The notes: generated by a model from the letters alone, not told the origin. DNA of 64,000 nucleotides from Bacteroidales bacterium (GCA_900768685.1 CAAGDX010000035.1:3887-67886); one strand, 5' to 3'. Shown: positions 7,970 to 16,888, counted from the stretch's first letter. Translations and numbers: made by a program.

Positions 7970-10222
7970 ATGGCAGAAACGTATTTTACTGATGAAGAAC
8001 GCAGAATATTCCGCGAAATGTTCCGTAGCCTTGCACGCCTATCACATGATATAGGCGAGCCGGGCGACTTGCGTGCTGTGATTCGCAGTATCCGCAGCAG
8101 CATTAACGAGGGATTTTACAAACGTGACAGATACGGCATAAATCCGCTGATTCATGCCATGACTACCGCCACTACGCTCGCGGAAAAACTTAGCCCGGAC
8201 CGTAACATGATACTCGCTATTCTGCTTACTCCGGCTGTGTCATCAAACCATATCACACTGGAAAAACTTCAGGAAAAATGGGGTGACGACATTGCGAAAC
8301 TCGTAAAAGGACTTATCAAAATCACCTCGCTTTATAGTCACCGTCAGGCTGTGGAAAGTGACAATTTCCGTCGTCTGCTGATGACCTTTGCAGATGATAT
8401 CCGTGTCATTATTATAATGATTGTGGACCGTCTCGTGCTTATGCACCGCATAAACCACCACCCGAACGCTTCATTTGTGCAAGACGTGGCATACGAGTCA
8501 AACTACCTTTATGCACCTCTCGCACACCGCCTCGGACTTTATGCTATAAAGAGCGAACTGGAAGACATGTCGCTCAAATACACGAATCGTGAGGTCTATT
8601 CTTCAATCGCACGCCAGCTTGCAGAGAAAAAGACTGAACGTGAGGAATATATAGCGAATTTTATTGCTCCGCTCAAGAAAAAACTTCAGGAATCCGGACT
8701 GAAATTCGATATCAAAGGTCGCACGAAGTCCATCTATTCCATCTGGAACAAGATGCAGAAACAATCTAACGATATTGACAAGATTTACGACCTTTTTGCT
8801 ATCCGCATCATCATTGATTCCGACGACGACCACACGGCGGAAGTGCGTGACTGCTGGCTGGCGTATTCCATTGTTACGGATATGTATCTGCCTAATCTTG
8901 ACCGACTTAAGGACTGGGTGACTAAACCCAAAAGCAACGGGTATGAGTCGCTACACATAACAGTTTATGGCTCGGACAGCCGCTGGGTGGAAGTGCAGAT
9001 TCGTACGCGACGTATGGATTTGATTGCGGAAAAGGGACTTGCCGCACACTGGAGATATAAGGGTATTCAAAGTGAAAATAACCTTGATGCCTGGATAAAT
9101 AATATTCGTGACATCCTGGAAGCAGCCAAAACAGGTCCTTTCGAGTTGATACGAAACTTCAAAATGGACATTTATTCAAAAGAAGTGTTCGTGTTCACTC
9201 CAAAAGGTGACCTCTACAAACTTCCGCAAGGTGCCACTATCGTGGATTTCGCATTCCACATCCATTCAAACCTCGGTTGCAAGTGCACGGGAGCGAAAGT
9301 TGATGGCAAAAACAAGAAACTGAACTATGTGCTGCAGAGTGGCGACACCGTGGAAATCCTCACGTCAAACAATCAGCAGCCAAAACTCGACTGGCTCACC
9401 TTTGCTATCACCTCAAAGGCACGAAACAAGATTCGCCAGTCCGTGAAAGACGAGGAGAATCGCACTGCGGAAATTGCAAAGGAATTGCTCTATCGTCGCT
9501 TCAAAAACCGCAAAATAGAGGTGGAGGAAAGTCCGCTGATGAGGCTAATTAAAAAACTCGGATATAAAACCGTAACAGACTTTTACTTAGCCATTTACAA
9601 TGAGTCGCTTGACGTAAACCGCGTGCTTGATGCCTACGTCGCACTCACTGCGGAAGGCACTCAGCAGGAGGATGTGGCACCCGCAGATGCTTTTGTTCTT
9701 ATAAAGAAAGACGATGACATCTTTGAACGTGAAAAAGGTAAAAACAGTGAGGTTTTCGAGATTGGCGATGGAACCGTGAAAGGCGTGAAATACACCCTTG
9801 CCAAGTGTTGCAATCCTATTTTCGGCGACAAAGTATTCGGTTTCGTGTCCTCGGAAGGCTCTATCAAAATCCACCGTGACGACTGCCCGAATGCAGAGCA
9901 CCTCAAAAGCCGATTTGAGTACCGTATTATAAAGGTGAAGTGGAAAGGCACGGACAGCAGTATGGAATCCGTGGTGCTGCGTGTAACCGGACGCGACGAC
10001 CGCGGTGTGGTGCAGCAACTCAGCTCTATCATAAACAAGTCCAAAACCGCTACCCTCCGCAGTGTGGCTATAAACTCCCTCGGCGGTACGTTTATGGGTA
10101 CTCTCGGACTACTATCTACAGACAAAGAAAAACTGCCGCAACTTATCCGTAAACTCGGTGAGGTGAAAGGCGTGTATAAAATAACTCGTGAAGGCAAAAA
10201 TGACAATACCGATGAAGCATAG
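7970..10222 (+). CDS. relA: RelA/SpoT-family (p)ppGpp synthetase with degenerate hydrolase domain
   Basis: 750 aa; long Rel architecture: HD-like domain (1-190), synthetase (240-365), TGS (about 400-470, EVFVFTPKGDLYKLP), Cys-containing zinc-finger region (AKCCNPIFGDKV), and C-terminal ACT (VVLRVTGRDDRGVVQQL). It makes the alarmone (p)ppGpp from GTP/GDP and ATP on starved ribosomes. The synthetase looks intact: GRTKSIYSIWNKM, D274 in YDLFAIR, KSNGYESLH, E341 in EVQIRT. The hydrolase does not: the HD dyad is replaced by T87-P88 (AILLTPAV), although H62 and D153 remain. The charged motif RLKD at 312-315 is the RxKD type seen in bifunctional Rel. It is therefore probably synthetase-only, implying a separate hydrolase elsewhere. 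Confidence 0.93.
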   Translation: MAETYFTDEERRIFREMFRSLARLSHDIGEPGDLRAVIRSIRSSINEGFYKRDRYGINPLIHAMTTATTLAEKLSPDRNMILAILLTPAVSSNHITLEKLQEKWGDDIAKLVKGLIKITSLYSHRQAVESDNFRRLLMTFADDIRVIIIMIVDRLVLMHRINHHPNASFVQDVAYESNYLYAPLAHRLGLYAIKSELEDMSLKYTNREVYSSIARQLAEKKTEREEYIANFIAPLKKKLQESGLKFDIKGRTKSIYSIWNKMQKQSNDIDKIYDLFAIRIIIDSDDDHTAEVRDCWLAYSIVTDMYLPNLDRLKDWVTKPKSNGYESLHITVYGSDSRWVEVQIRTRRMDLIAEKGLAAHWRYKGIQSENNLDAWINNIRDILEAAKTGPFELIRNFKMDIYSKEVFVFTPKGDLYKLPQGATIVDFAFHIHSNLGCKCTGAKVDGKNKKLNYVLQSGDTVEILTSNNQQPKLDWLTFAITSKARNKIRQSVKDEENRTAEIAKELLYRRFKNRKIEVEESPLMRLIKKLGYKTVTDFYLAIYNESLDVNRVLDAYVALTAEGTQQEDVAPADAFVLIKKDDDIFEREKGKNSEVFEIGDGTVKGVKYTLAKCCNPIFGDKVFGFVSSEGSIKIHRDDCPNAEHLKSRFEYRIIKVKWKGTDSSMESVVLRVTGRDDRGVVQQLSSIINKSKTATLRSVAINSLGGTFMGTLGLLSTDKEKLPQLIRKLGEVKGVYKITREGKNDNTDEA

Positions 10223-11039
10223 TTTTTATTTCTCTATCATAGCACTTTTAGTGCTCCTTACCGCTTGCGGAAAATCAGAATCTCAGGCAAATGCGGAAGA
10301 CCTTCTCAGTCAGGCGGAAACGGCTCTCCAAGTTAAAAACACCGTTCTCGCAAAAACGCTCATAGACAGCATAAACTCTGCATATAGGGCTGAAACGGCT
10401 GTCAGAAAACAGGCAAATCTGCTCATTACGCGTGTGATTGAATGTGAAACGCAGATGGAAATCACTTCTACAGACAGCCTTATGGCATGGTTTGCGGACC
10501 GCCATAACACACTGAAAGAGAAGATGAAACTCATAAACGACCCGCAACTCGTGGAACCTTACTATGTGGCTAAAGCCGCTTACAAACAGGATTTTGTGAA
10601 CACTACGGGTATCCAGGCTCGTGTTGATGAAATAGGGCAGTTTTACGTTGTTTCGTCGCTAAAAGGTAACAGCATCCGCCATACGTCTGTCACTATCACT
10701 ATCAATGGCAAAAGTGCCACAACGGCTGACGTTCCCCGCGGCTCTGATGCCAATTTTGCCATTGAAGGCTCGGAACTCGTCACTTACCTTATGGCTCAGT
10801 GCGACACTATAGGCAAATTTGCTGCGGAAAATCGCGGCGAAATGGGTAAACTCACTTTTAACGGTGCTAAAAAGCATAGCATACAGATGTCTCCGGCACA
10901 AATAGCCGCTATTGCAGATGCATACGAGTTTTCGCAGTCTATTGTGCAGTCGCGTGAACTTGCTATAAAACTTGAAATGCTGGAAAGAAAATTGCAACTT
11001 TCTCGTGACCAGATTGCAAGACAAACACCGGAAGAATAA
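10212..11039 (+). CDS. Predicted lipoprotein of unknown function, overlapping rel
   Basis: 275 aa from ATG 10212. ATG 10200 and 10188 are in-frame alternatives that would give an atypical longer n-region. A lipoprotein signal is clear: MKHSFYFSIIALLVLLTAC with lipobox LTAC, Cys at residue 19. The rest is mostly helical, with possible coiled coil around residues 25-115 and 240-275 and a short beta section between (TSVTITINGKSATT). The start lies inside the last codons of rel (11-bp overlap), suggesting translational coupling. I do not recognise the family. Confidence 0.75.
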   Translation: MKHSFYFSIIALLVLLTACGKSESQANAEDLLSQAETALQVKNTVLAKTLIDSINSAYRAETAVRKQANLLITRVIECETQMEITSTDSLMAWFADRHNTLKEKMKLINDPQLVEPYYVAKAAYKQDFVNTTGIQARVDEIGQFYVVSSLKGNSIRHTSVTITINGKSATTADVPRGSDANFAIEGSELVTYLMAQCDTIGKFAAENRGEMGKLTFNGAKKHSIQMSPAQIAAIADAYEFSQSIVQSRELAIKLEMLERKLQLSRDQIARQTPEE

Positions 11040-11127
11040 GTCGCTCTAAATGCTTGTTTTGCAAATAATTATGTTTGCAAAATGTTTTCTCGGACTCAAT
11101 ATACTCTAATCAATTATAACTGCGAGA

Positions 11128-12312
11128 ATGGACACTTGTTCTGCCATAAATGAGGACTTTTTTGCCTTTGTGGCAAAGCATGCCGGTGAAGACCCGCTAA
11201 AACTGAGGCTTAAATTCAAGCCGAAACCCGGTGATGCTATAGACCTTGCCATTACTCACCTGCAATGTCTCCAAAAAGCAGGTAAAAAATTTACTGATGC
11301 GTCCGGAAAATCCGTGGCACCGGAAGTGTTGCTCTCCCCGTTGTCCATTGAGCAGGCGAGTAGTGCGGAAATTGCCTCTTTCCATGCCTCACTTATGCCG
11401 CAAGGCGGAAAAGTGCTGGATATGACCTGCGGACTGGGTATTGATACGCTCGCTTTTGCCACTATGCAGGGCTGCACCGTTACCACTTGCGAGATGAATC
11501 CGCTCCATGCCGATGCTGCTGAATATAATTTCCGTAACTATCCTCAAATAAGCGTGATAAAGGGCGACAGCACCGTGTTTTTAGCGGATACAAACCTCTG
11601 TTTTGATGCTATTTTTATAGACCCTGCAAGACGTGATTCCGCCGGCGGCAGAGTGTATAATATTCACGATTGTACGCCGGATGTGGCGGAAATTATGCCG
11701 CTGATGAAAAGCAAGGCAGACAAAATCGTGATAAAACTCTCGCCTATGCTTGACGTGACGCAGACAGTCCGTGACATCGCACCTACGGAAATTTTTGCCG
11801 TGCAGGGTGGGGGAGAGTGTAAGGAATTGCTTGCCATAATTGATTGTAAATGTGATGATTGCGATGCAAAAATCACTATTGTTAGCGGTGAAAAACGTTT
11901 TTCGTTCACCCAAGCGGAGGAGGCTTCCGCAATAGCGGCATACGGCACGCCCGAGCCGGGTGATTGTCTTTACGAACCCTGTGCCGCAGCCATGAAAGCC
12001 GCACCGTTCAGACTTTTGTCGGAGCGTTTTTCAATCCAAAAACTTCACCCGAACACGCACCTTTATTTCTCAAAACAGTCCGTGAACGATTTTCCGGGAA
12101 AAGAATATGAAGTGGTGGAGATTATAGACTTTTCATCCTCGGAAATCAAGAATTTTGCCAAAAAATATCCTTGCCTGAACGTGGCGGTACGCAATTTCAT
12201 CCTCACCGCCGATGTCCTCGCAAAACGACTGAAAGTAAAATCCGGCGGAAACCTCAAAGCCTTCGGTGTTACTCTGCACGGCGGCTCCCGAAAAATTATT
12301 ATCGGAAAATAA
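11128..12312 (+). CDS. Class I SAM-dependent methyltransferase with THUMP-like domain (PG_1098 type)
   Basis: 394 aa. The SAM-binding loop is VLDMTCGLGIDTLAFA (from about residue 97), followed by the acidic motif TTCEMNPLHADAAEYNFRN and the motif IFIDPARRD near residue 163. The order and the C-terminal part (AVRNFILTADVLAKRLKVK) match the Bacteroidota family with a ferredoxin-like THUMP-like domain, known from Porphyromonas protein PG_1098. It is probably an RNA methyltransferase, but no target is established to my knowledge. A TATGTTTG -7-like element lies at 11070-11077. It ends 150 nt before the rplM start. Confidence 0.8.
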   Translation: MDTCSAINEDFFAFVAKHAGEDPLKLRLKFKPKPGDAIDLAITHLQCLQKAGKKFTDASGKSVAPEVLLSPLSIEQASSAEIASFHASLMPQGGKVLDMTCGLGIDTLAFATMQGCTVTTCEMNPLHADAAEYNFRNYPQISVIKGDSTVFLADTNLCFDAIFIDPARRDSAGGRVYNIHDCTPDVAEIMPLMKSKADKIVIKLSPMLDVTQTVRDIAPTEIFAVQGGGECKELLAIIDCKCDDCDAKITIVSGEKRFSFTQAEEASAIAAYGTPEPGDCLYEPCAAAMKAAPFRLLSERFSIQKLHPNTHLYFSKQSVNDFPGKEYEVVEIIDFSSSEIKNFAKKYPCLNVAVRNFILTADVLAKRLKVKSGGNLKAFGVTLHGGSRKIIIGK

Positions 12313-12322
12313 CCGGAAAATT

Positions 12323-12352
12323 TTGCTAAGTCAATAAAAATGAGTACCTTTG
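12323..12352 (+). promoter_or_regulatory. Promoter and leader of the rplM-rpsI operon
   Basis: TTG at 12323-12325, 19-nt spacer, TACCTTTG at 12345-12352. The leader to the GTG at 12464 is about 105 nt and could carry an autoregulatory site, but I see no strong hairpin in it. Confidence 0.7.
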
Positions 12353-12463
12353 CAAGCCGATTTTATCCAAAATAAGTAATCGGGCATGCCATGCATTTGC
12401 TTTTGGCCGAGTTAAGTGTGTGGTAATGACCAAGTTAAATTAACTATTAAACAAACATTTGAA

Positions 12464-12943
12464 GTGGATACTTTAAGTTACAAAACATCTTATCCTAACG
12501 CACAAAGCGTAGAGCGTAAATGGTATGTAATCGACGCTACAGACCAAGTTCTTGGTCGCCTTTGTGCTAAAGTTGCGAAAATTCTTCGCGGCAAATACAA
12601 ACCATGCTACTCTCCATTCGTTGAATGTGGTGACAACGTTATCATTATCAATGCCGACAAAGTAAAACTTACAGGCAAAAAGATGACAGACCACATCTAT
12701 TTAAGCTACACAGGTTACCCTGGTGGACAGCGTGAAGCTACTCCGGAAATCCTTATGAAAAAATCTTTCAATAAGCACATCAAACCGGGTATGCACCCAC
12801 TTTTCATCCACGTTATGAAGGGTATGCTTCCTAAAAATCGTATTGGTCGCCGCCTGATTGAAAACATGCACGTTTACAATGGCGAAAACCACCCACACGA
12901 AGCACAAAATCCTGAAGTTCTTGACATTAACAAATTGAAATAA
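12464..12943 (+). CDS. rplM: 50S ribosomal protein L13
   Basis: 159 aa when started at GTG 12464, giving the usual Bacteroidales N-terminus (V/M)DTLSYKT. An ATG at 12416 would add 16 residues not seen in the family. L13 is an early-assembling large-subunit protein that binds 23S rRNA. Hallmarks: RKWYVIDATDQVLGRLCAKV, YKPCYSPFVECGDNVIIINA, YLSYTGYPGG, VKGMLPKN-like MKGMLPKNRIGRRL. rpsI follows 9 nt downstream, the near-universal L13-S9 pairing. Confidence 0.95.
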   Translation: MDTLSYKTSYPNAQSVERKWYVIDATDQVLGRLCAKVAKILRGKYKPCYSPFVECGDNVIIINADKVKLTGKKMTDHIYLSYTGYPGGQREATPEILMKKSFNKHIKPGMHPLFIHVMKGMLPKNRIGRRLIENMHVYNGENHPHEAQNPEVLDINKLK

Positions 12944-12952
12944 TCGTAGAAT

Positions 12953-13339
12953 ATGGAAACAGTAAATGCAGTAGGTCGCCGTAAAGCAGCAATTGCTCGC
13001 GTAATAGTTAAAGAAGGTAATGGCGAAATCGTTATCAACAAACGTCCCCTTGAAGTTTATTTCCCTTCTTCGATTCTTCAATTTATCGTAAAACAACCGC
13101 TCGCTACTCTTGATTGCGTTGAAAAATACAATATTCACGTTAATCTCTGCGGTGGTGGTTATAAAGGTCAGGCTGAAGCTCTCCGCCTCGCTATCGCTCG
13201 TGCTCTCGTCAAAATCAATCCTGAAGACAAGCACGCTCTCCGCGTTGAAGGCTTTATGACTCGTGACCCACGTTCTGTTGAACGTAAAAAACCGGGTCGT
13301 CCAAAAGCTCGCAAACGCTTCCAGTTCTCAAAACGTTAA
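12953..13339 (+). CDS. rpsI: 30S ribosomal protein S9
   Basis: 128 aa. Small-subunit protein whose C-terminal tail reaches the P-site tRNA. Recognised from AVGRRKAAIARV at the N-terminus, GGGYKGQAEALRLAIARALV in the middle, and the basic tail ending in KARKRFQFSKR (family norm: ends KKRQFSKR). Second gene of rplM-rpsI. A short GC hairpin (GCCGCTTAGCGGC) lies 10 nt after the stop. Confidence 0.97.
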   Translation: METVNAVGRRKAAIARVIVKEGNGEIVINKRPLEVYFPSSILQFIVKQPLATLDCVEKYNIHVNLCGGGYKGQAEALRLAIARALVKINPEDKHALRVEGFMTRDPRSVERKKPGRPKARKRFQFSKR

Positions 13340-13468
13340 TATATGCTGCCGCTTAGCGGCTTAATCCACATATATTATATAGTGTTTAGTATCTAAATCT
13401 CGGCGATGGACACGTTCCCTACCCCGGGATTGAATTATCGGAACGTAAACAAAAACAAAACAAACAAA

Positions 13469-14296
13469 ATGCAAACACCATCTTTTGAACAGCTCCTCGA
13501 AGCAGGTTGCCATTTCGGTCACTTGAAAAGAAAATGGAACCCCGCTATGGCACCTTACATCTTTATGGAGCGTAACGGTATCCACATCATTGACCTCTAC
13601 AAAACAGCTGCTAAACTTCAAGACGCTGCCGCTGCTTTGAAGAGCATCGCTAAAGCAGGCAAACGAGTTCTCTTCGTTGCCACTAAAAAACAGGCCAAAC
13701 AAGTTATTGCCGACCACGCTAACTCTGTTGGTATGCCATACGTTATCGAACGTTGGCCGGGCGGTATGCTTACTAACTTCCCTACTATACGCAAAGCTGT
13801 CAAGAAAATGACATCTATCGACAAGATGGCTGCCGACGGTACTTTTGACAACCTCTCAAAACGCGAAAAACTCCAAATCACTCGTCAGCGTGCAAAACTC
13901 GAAAAAACTCTCGGCTCTATCGCGGACATGAACCGCCTCCCGTCTGCTCTTTTCGTTGTTGACGTGCTCAAAGAAAAAATCGCTGTTGCTGAGGCTAACC
14001 GTCTCGGTATCCCTGTTTTTGCTATCGTTGATACAAACTCAGACCCATCTAACGTAGATTTCGTTATCCCTGCTAACGACGACGCTTCTAAATCTATCGA
14101 ACTCATTCTCGACACTGTTTGTGCTGCAATGAACGAAGGTATTGAAGAACGTAAAGTAGAAAAAGTTGACGCACAGGCTGCTGAGGGCGAAGCTGCTCCT
14201 GCTCCTAAGCGTGAACGTCGCCGCGTAAGCCGCAAAGCTGCTGATGCTGCTCCTGCCGCTGATGAAGCTCCTGCTGCTGAAGAGGCTGCTGAATAA
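13469..14296 (+). CDS. rpsB: 30S ribosomal protein S2
   Basis: 275 aa from ATG 13469 (MQTPSFEQLLEAGCHFGHLK), the standard start; the ATG at 13406 adds 21 non-homologous residues. Family blocks: GCHFGHLKRKWNPAM, IHIIDLYKTA, VLFVATKKQAK, ERWPGGMLTNF, FVVDVLKEKIAVAEANRLGIPV, IVDTNSDPSNVDFVIPANDDA. After residue 235 there is an Ala/Pro/Glu-rich tail with a basic patch (KRERRRVSRKA), longer than in E. coli. tsf lies 99 nt downstream, the usual rpsB-tsf linkage. Confidence 0.96.
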   Translation: MQTPSFEQLLEAGCHFGHLKRKWNPAMAPYIFMERNGIHIIDLYKTAAKLQDAAAALKSIAKAGKRVLFVATKKQAKQVIADHANSVGMPYVIERWPGGMLTNFPTIRKAVKKMTSIDKMAADGTFDNLSKREKLQITRQRAKLEKTLGSIADMNRLPSALFVVDVLKEKIAVAEANRLGIPVFAIVDTNSDPSNVDFVIPANDDASKSIELILDTVCAAMNEGIEERKVEKVDAQAAEGEAAPAPKRERRRVSRKAADAAPAADEAPAAEEAAE

Positions 14297-14315
14297 AATC
14301 GCAATTTTTTTTATT

Positions 14316-14342
14316 CATCGGTCGGCTTTTCGTCGGCCGATG
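14316..14342 (+). other. Hairpin in the rpsB-tsf spacer
   Basis: CATCGGTCGGC and GTCGGCCGATG pair with GU wobbles around a TTTTC loop. No T-run follows, so it looks more like a processing or attenuation stem than a full terminator. Confidence 0.5.
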
Positions 14343-14395
14343 ATTTAATAAGACAAATTTAATTAAAAACATAACTTTAACATCCTATACCAACT

Positions 14396-15217
14396 ATGGC
14401 TGTTACTATTGAAGATATCAAAAAACTTCGTCACCTCACAAGTGCCGGTCTTACAGACTGCAAGAACGCTCTCATCGAATCTAACGGAGACATGCAGGCT
14501 GCAGTGGAAATCCTTCGTAAAAAAGGTCAAGCTGTTGCTGCTAAGCGTGAAGACCGTGAAGCTTCTGAAGGTTGCGTTCTTTCTAAACATGAAGGCGACT
14601 TCGCTGCTGTTGTAGCTCTCAAGTGTGAAACAGACTTCGTTGCTAAAAACGCAGGTTTCGTGGAACTTACTCAAACTATCCTTGACGCTGCCGTTGCTAA
14701 TCGCGTTCAAAACCTCGAAGACCTCAAAGCTCTCGCTATCGATGGCCGCACTGTAGCTGACCTCGTTGTTGAAGAAACCGGTAAAACAGGTGAAAAATGT
14801 GAACTCGGCGTTTACGAATGTCTCACTGCTCCCGGTGTTACTTCTTACAACCACTTTGGCAACAAACTCGCTACTATCGTAGCTTTCAACGCTGCTGCTG
14901 ATGCTAACGTTCTCCGTGACGTTGCTATGCAGGCTGCTGCTATGAACCCTGTTGCTGCTACTATCGCTCAAGTTCCGGAAAACATCCGTCAGCAAGAACT
15001 TGAAATCGGTCGTGAAAAGGCTCGTGAAGAAGGTAAACCTGAAGCTATACTTGACAGAATCGCTGAAGGCCGTCTTAACAAATTCTACAAAGAATCCGTT
15101 CTTGTTGAACAGGAATTTGTTAAGGATCCTACTATGACTGTTGCTAAATACCTCGCTAAAGCTCAGGCAGGTCTCACAGTTGTAGATTTCAAACGCGTTA
15201 ACCTCAACGAAGACTAA
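14396..15217 (+). CDS. tsf: Elongation factor Ts
   Basis: 273 aa. Exchanges GDP for GTP on EF-Tu. N-terminal UBA-like domain with the signature LRHLTSAGLTDCKNALIE and GDMQAAVEILRKKG; core domain with LKCETDFVAKN and MQAAAMNP; C-terminal KFYKESVLVEQEFVKD. Length is close to the E. coli protein (283 aa) and shorter than many Bacteroides copies (about 330). Very strong use of gct, ctc, cgt, aac and gaa codons marks it as highly expressed. Confidence 0.97.
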   Translation: MAVTIEDIKKLRHLTSAGLTDCKNALIESNGDMQAAVEILRKKGQAVAAKREDREASEGCVLSKHEGDFAAVVALKCETDFVAKNAGFVELTQTILDAAVANRVQNLEDLKALAIDGRTVADLVVEETGKTGEKCELGVYECLTAPGVTSYNHFGNKLATIVAFNAAADANVLRDVAMQAAAMNPVAATIAQVPENIRQQELEIGREKAREEGKPEAILDRIAEGRLNKFYKESVLVEQEFVKDPTMTVAKYLAKAQAGLTVVDFKRVNLNED

Positions 15218-15243
15218 TCTCAAGTTTTCCATAATCGCAAAAA

Positions 15244-15277
15244 AGAGGTGCTTCCTGCGAAGCATCTCTTTTTTTCT
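15244..15277 (+). terminator. Intrinsic terminator after tsf
   Basis: AGAGGTGCTTC and GAAGCATCTCT form an 11-bp stem (one GU) with loop CTGC, followed by TTTTTTT. Confidence 0.92.
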
Positions 15278-15281
15278 TTTT

Positions 15282-15346
15282 GCTAAAATAGCTAAAATAG
15301 CTAAAATAGCTGAGGTAGCTAAGATAGCTAAAGTAGCTATAATAGC
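15282..15346. repeat. 9-bp tandem repeat tract (TAGCTAAAA type)
   Basis: About seven units of TAGCTnnnn with a 9-bp period: TAGCTAAAA (repeated), TAGCTGAGG, TAGCTAAGA, TAGCTAAAG, TAGCTATAA, then TAGCT. It occupies the whole space between the tsf terminator and the ribF stop codon. The same motif recurs at 60675-60765. Confidence 0.85.
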
Positions 15347-16248
15347 TATTCTTTGTGACTTTCCGGGATTATCTCCAGTGTGTCAAGTTTGTCTTTTTCC
15401 AGTTGGGCTATTAGGGCATCAATATCCTCAAATTTCCGCTCATCACGGAGACGGCTGACAAAAGAAAGCGTGATTCTATTGCCATAAAGTTTTTTGGCGA
15501 TGCCGATAATGTGTGCTTCTATAGTTACATTGGAGTTTTTGCCGTCTATCGTCGGGCGTGTGCCAATGTTTACCATTGCAGGGTGAATGCTGTGGTCTTT
15601 AAGCATGGCACGGCAGGCATAAACACCATTTCCGGGAATGATTTTTTCTCTTACTACTTCAATATTTGCCGTAGGGAAACCTATTGTGCGACCTACCTGC
15701 TTGCCAAACACCACTTTACCTTCAAGCGAGAATTCATATCCGAGCAGATGATTTGCAGCACTGATGTCACCTGCCATAATATGTTCGCGGATAATTGTGG
15801 AATTTACTTTTGTGCCGTCAACAAAGTATTCCGGCATGCGGATAATTTTTACGCCCTCATTTTTCCCTATTTCCACATAGTCGTCAAAAGTGAGAGAAGT
15901 GTCGCAGCCAAAGCGGTTGTTAAAGCCTAAAATCAAGGTTTTTACATTGAATTTATCTCGCAAGTATTGAATGTATTCTTTTGCCGTCATTGCCCTGAGA
16001 TGATTATCGAACGTTGTGGTAAGCACATTTCGCACGCTACACATAAATAGCCTTTGACTTTTTTCTTCCGGCGTGGAGATGAGTTTTGGTGCGATGCCGG
16101 TAATCACGGATGACGGGTGGTTTGAAAATGTCACCGCGAGTGAGCTGCATCCGCTTTTTTCAGCTTCTTCCCTCAGGTGACGAAGGAGGTCTTGGTGACC
16201 GAGATGGACACCGTCAAACATTCCTATTGTGGCAACTACTTTTTCCAT
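15346..16248 (-). CDS. ribF: Bifunctional riboflavin kinase / FAD synthetase
   Basis: 300 aa. Phosphorylates riboflavin to FMN, then adenylylates FMN to FAD. The N-terminal nucleotidyltransferase domain has GMFDGVHLGHQDLL (residues 9-22, HxGH motif) and VTFSNHPSSV; the C-terminal kinase domain has GRTIGFPTANI (about 194-204) and PGNGVYACRA. Length about 300 fits the family. It is the last gene of the trmB-mrp-aroQ-OMT-HAD-ribF run, overlapping the HAD gene by 13 bp. Its stop codon abuts the 9-bp repeat tract. Confidence 0.94.
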   Translation of the reverse strand: MEKVVATIGMFDGVHLGHQDLLRHLREEAEKSGCSSLAVTFSNHPSSVITGIAPKLISTPEEKSQRLFMCSVRNVLTTTFDNHLRAMTAKEYIQYLRDKFNVKTLILGFNNRFGCDTSLTFDDYVEIGKNEGVKIIRMPEYFVDGTKVNSTIIREHIMAGDISAANHLLGYEFSLEGKVVFGKQVGRTIGFPTANIEVVREKIIPGNGVYACRAMLKDHSIHPAMVNIGTRPTIDGKNSNVTIEAHIIGIAKKLYGNRITLSFVSRLRDERKFEDIDALIAQLEKDKLDTLEIIPESHKE

Positions 16249-16853
16249 GAAGGTAATAAATCCATAAATTCCGTTCCCGGTGCCACAAGAGCGGTTTTGA
16301 AACCGAGTTTTGATGCGGCATCAATGTTTGCTTGTGAATCATCAAAAAAGAGCGTTTCTTCCGGTTTGATGCCGAGATTTTCCACCACTGCGTGAAAAAT
16401 TTTTGCATCCGGTTTGGCACTTTTAGCTTCAAAAGAAGTCACGATACCGTCAAAATAGTAATTCATATCTTTGCCGAGTTTGCGAAATTCTTCACTTATT
16501 CTGCTGTTCCACATTATAGGGTTAGTATTGGAAAGCATGTATATACCGTATGTTTCGTGAAGTTTTTCCAGTGCTTTCAGTCTTTCCTCCGGTATTCCGA
16601 GCAGGAATTGGCAGAAAGCATTGTCTATTTCGCTGTCTGTGACCGGGTTAGGAATAAATTTGCGTATTTCGCTGCGAAATTCCTCCTCGCTTATCAGTCC
16701 TTCTTCCAGTTTGAGAAAGGGACCTGTCTGTGCATAGTCGCCCAGGAAAGAATCCGCATCTTTCATACCTATTTTAATGAGTGCGTCAACGGCATTTTGT
16801 CGGCGGATATTCATTATCACTCCGCCCAAGTCGAATAGCAAGTTTTTTATCAT
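16236..16853 (-). CDS. HAD-superfamily phosphatase (YihX-like)
   Basis: 205 aa. Motif I is LLFDLGGVIMN with nucleophile D8; motif II is MLSNTNPIMW; motif III Lys lies in FEAKSAKPDAKIF; motif IV is TLFFDDSQANIDAA. The Gly in place of the second Asp of motif I (DLGGV) is usual for the YihX/HAD-IA subgroup, which acts on sugar phosphates or nucleotides. The substrate is unknown. It overlaps the ribF start by 13 bp; a role in FMN or other phosphate hydrolysis next to ribF is conceivable but unproven. Confidence 0.88.
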   Translation of the reverse strand: MIKNLLFDLGGVIMNIRRQNAVDALIKIGMKDADSFLGDYAQTGPFLKLEEGLISEEEFRSEIRKFIPNPVTDSEIDNAFCQFLLGIPEERLKALEKLHETYGIYMLSNTNPIMWNSRISEEFRKLGKDMNYYFDGIVTSFEAKSAKPDAKIFHAVVENLGIKPEETLFFDDSQANIDAASKLGFKTALVAPGTEFMDLLPSWKK

Positions 16854-16888
16854 CTTATAATTGTTTTGTCTGTTTAATACGTTGAATT

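Noticed and set aside
15282..15346. CRISPR array
   Set aside because: Units are contiguous 9-mers with no unique spacers and no cas genes in the window; the same holds for the other tandem tracts.
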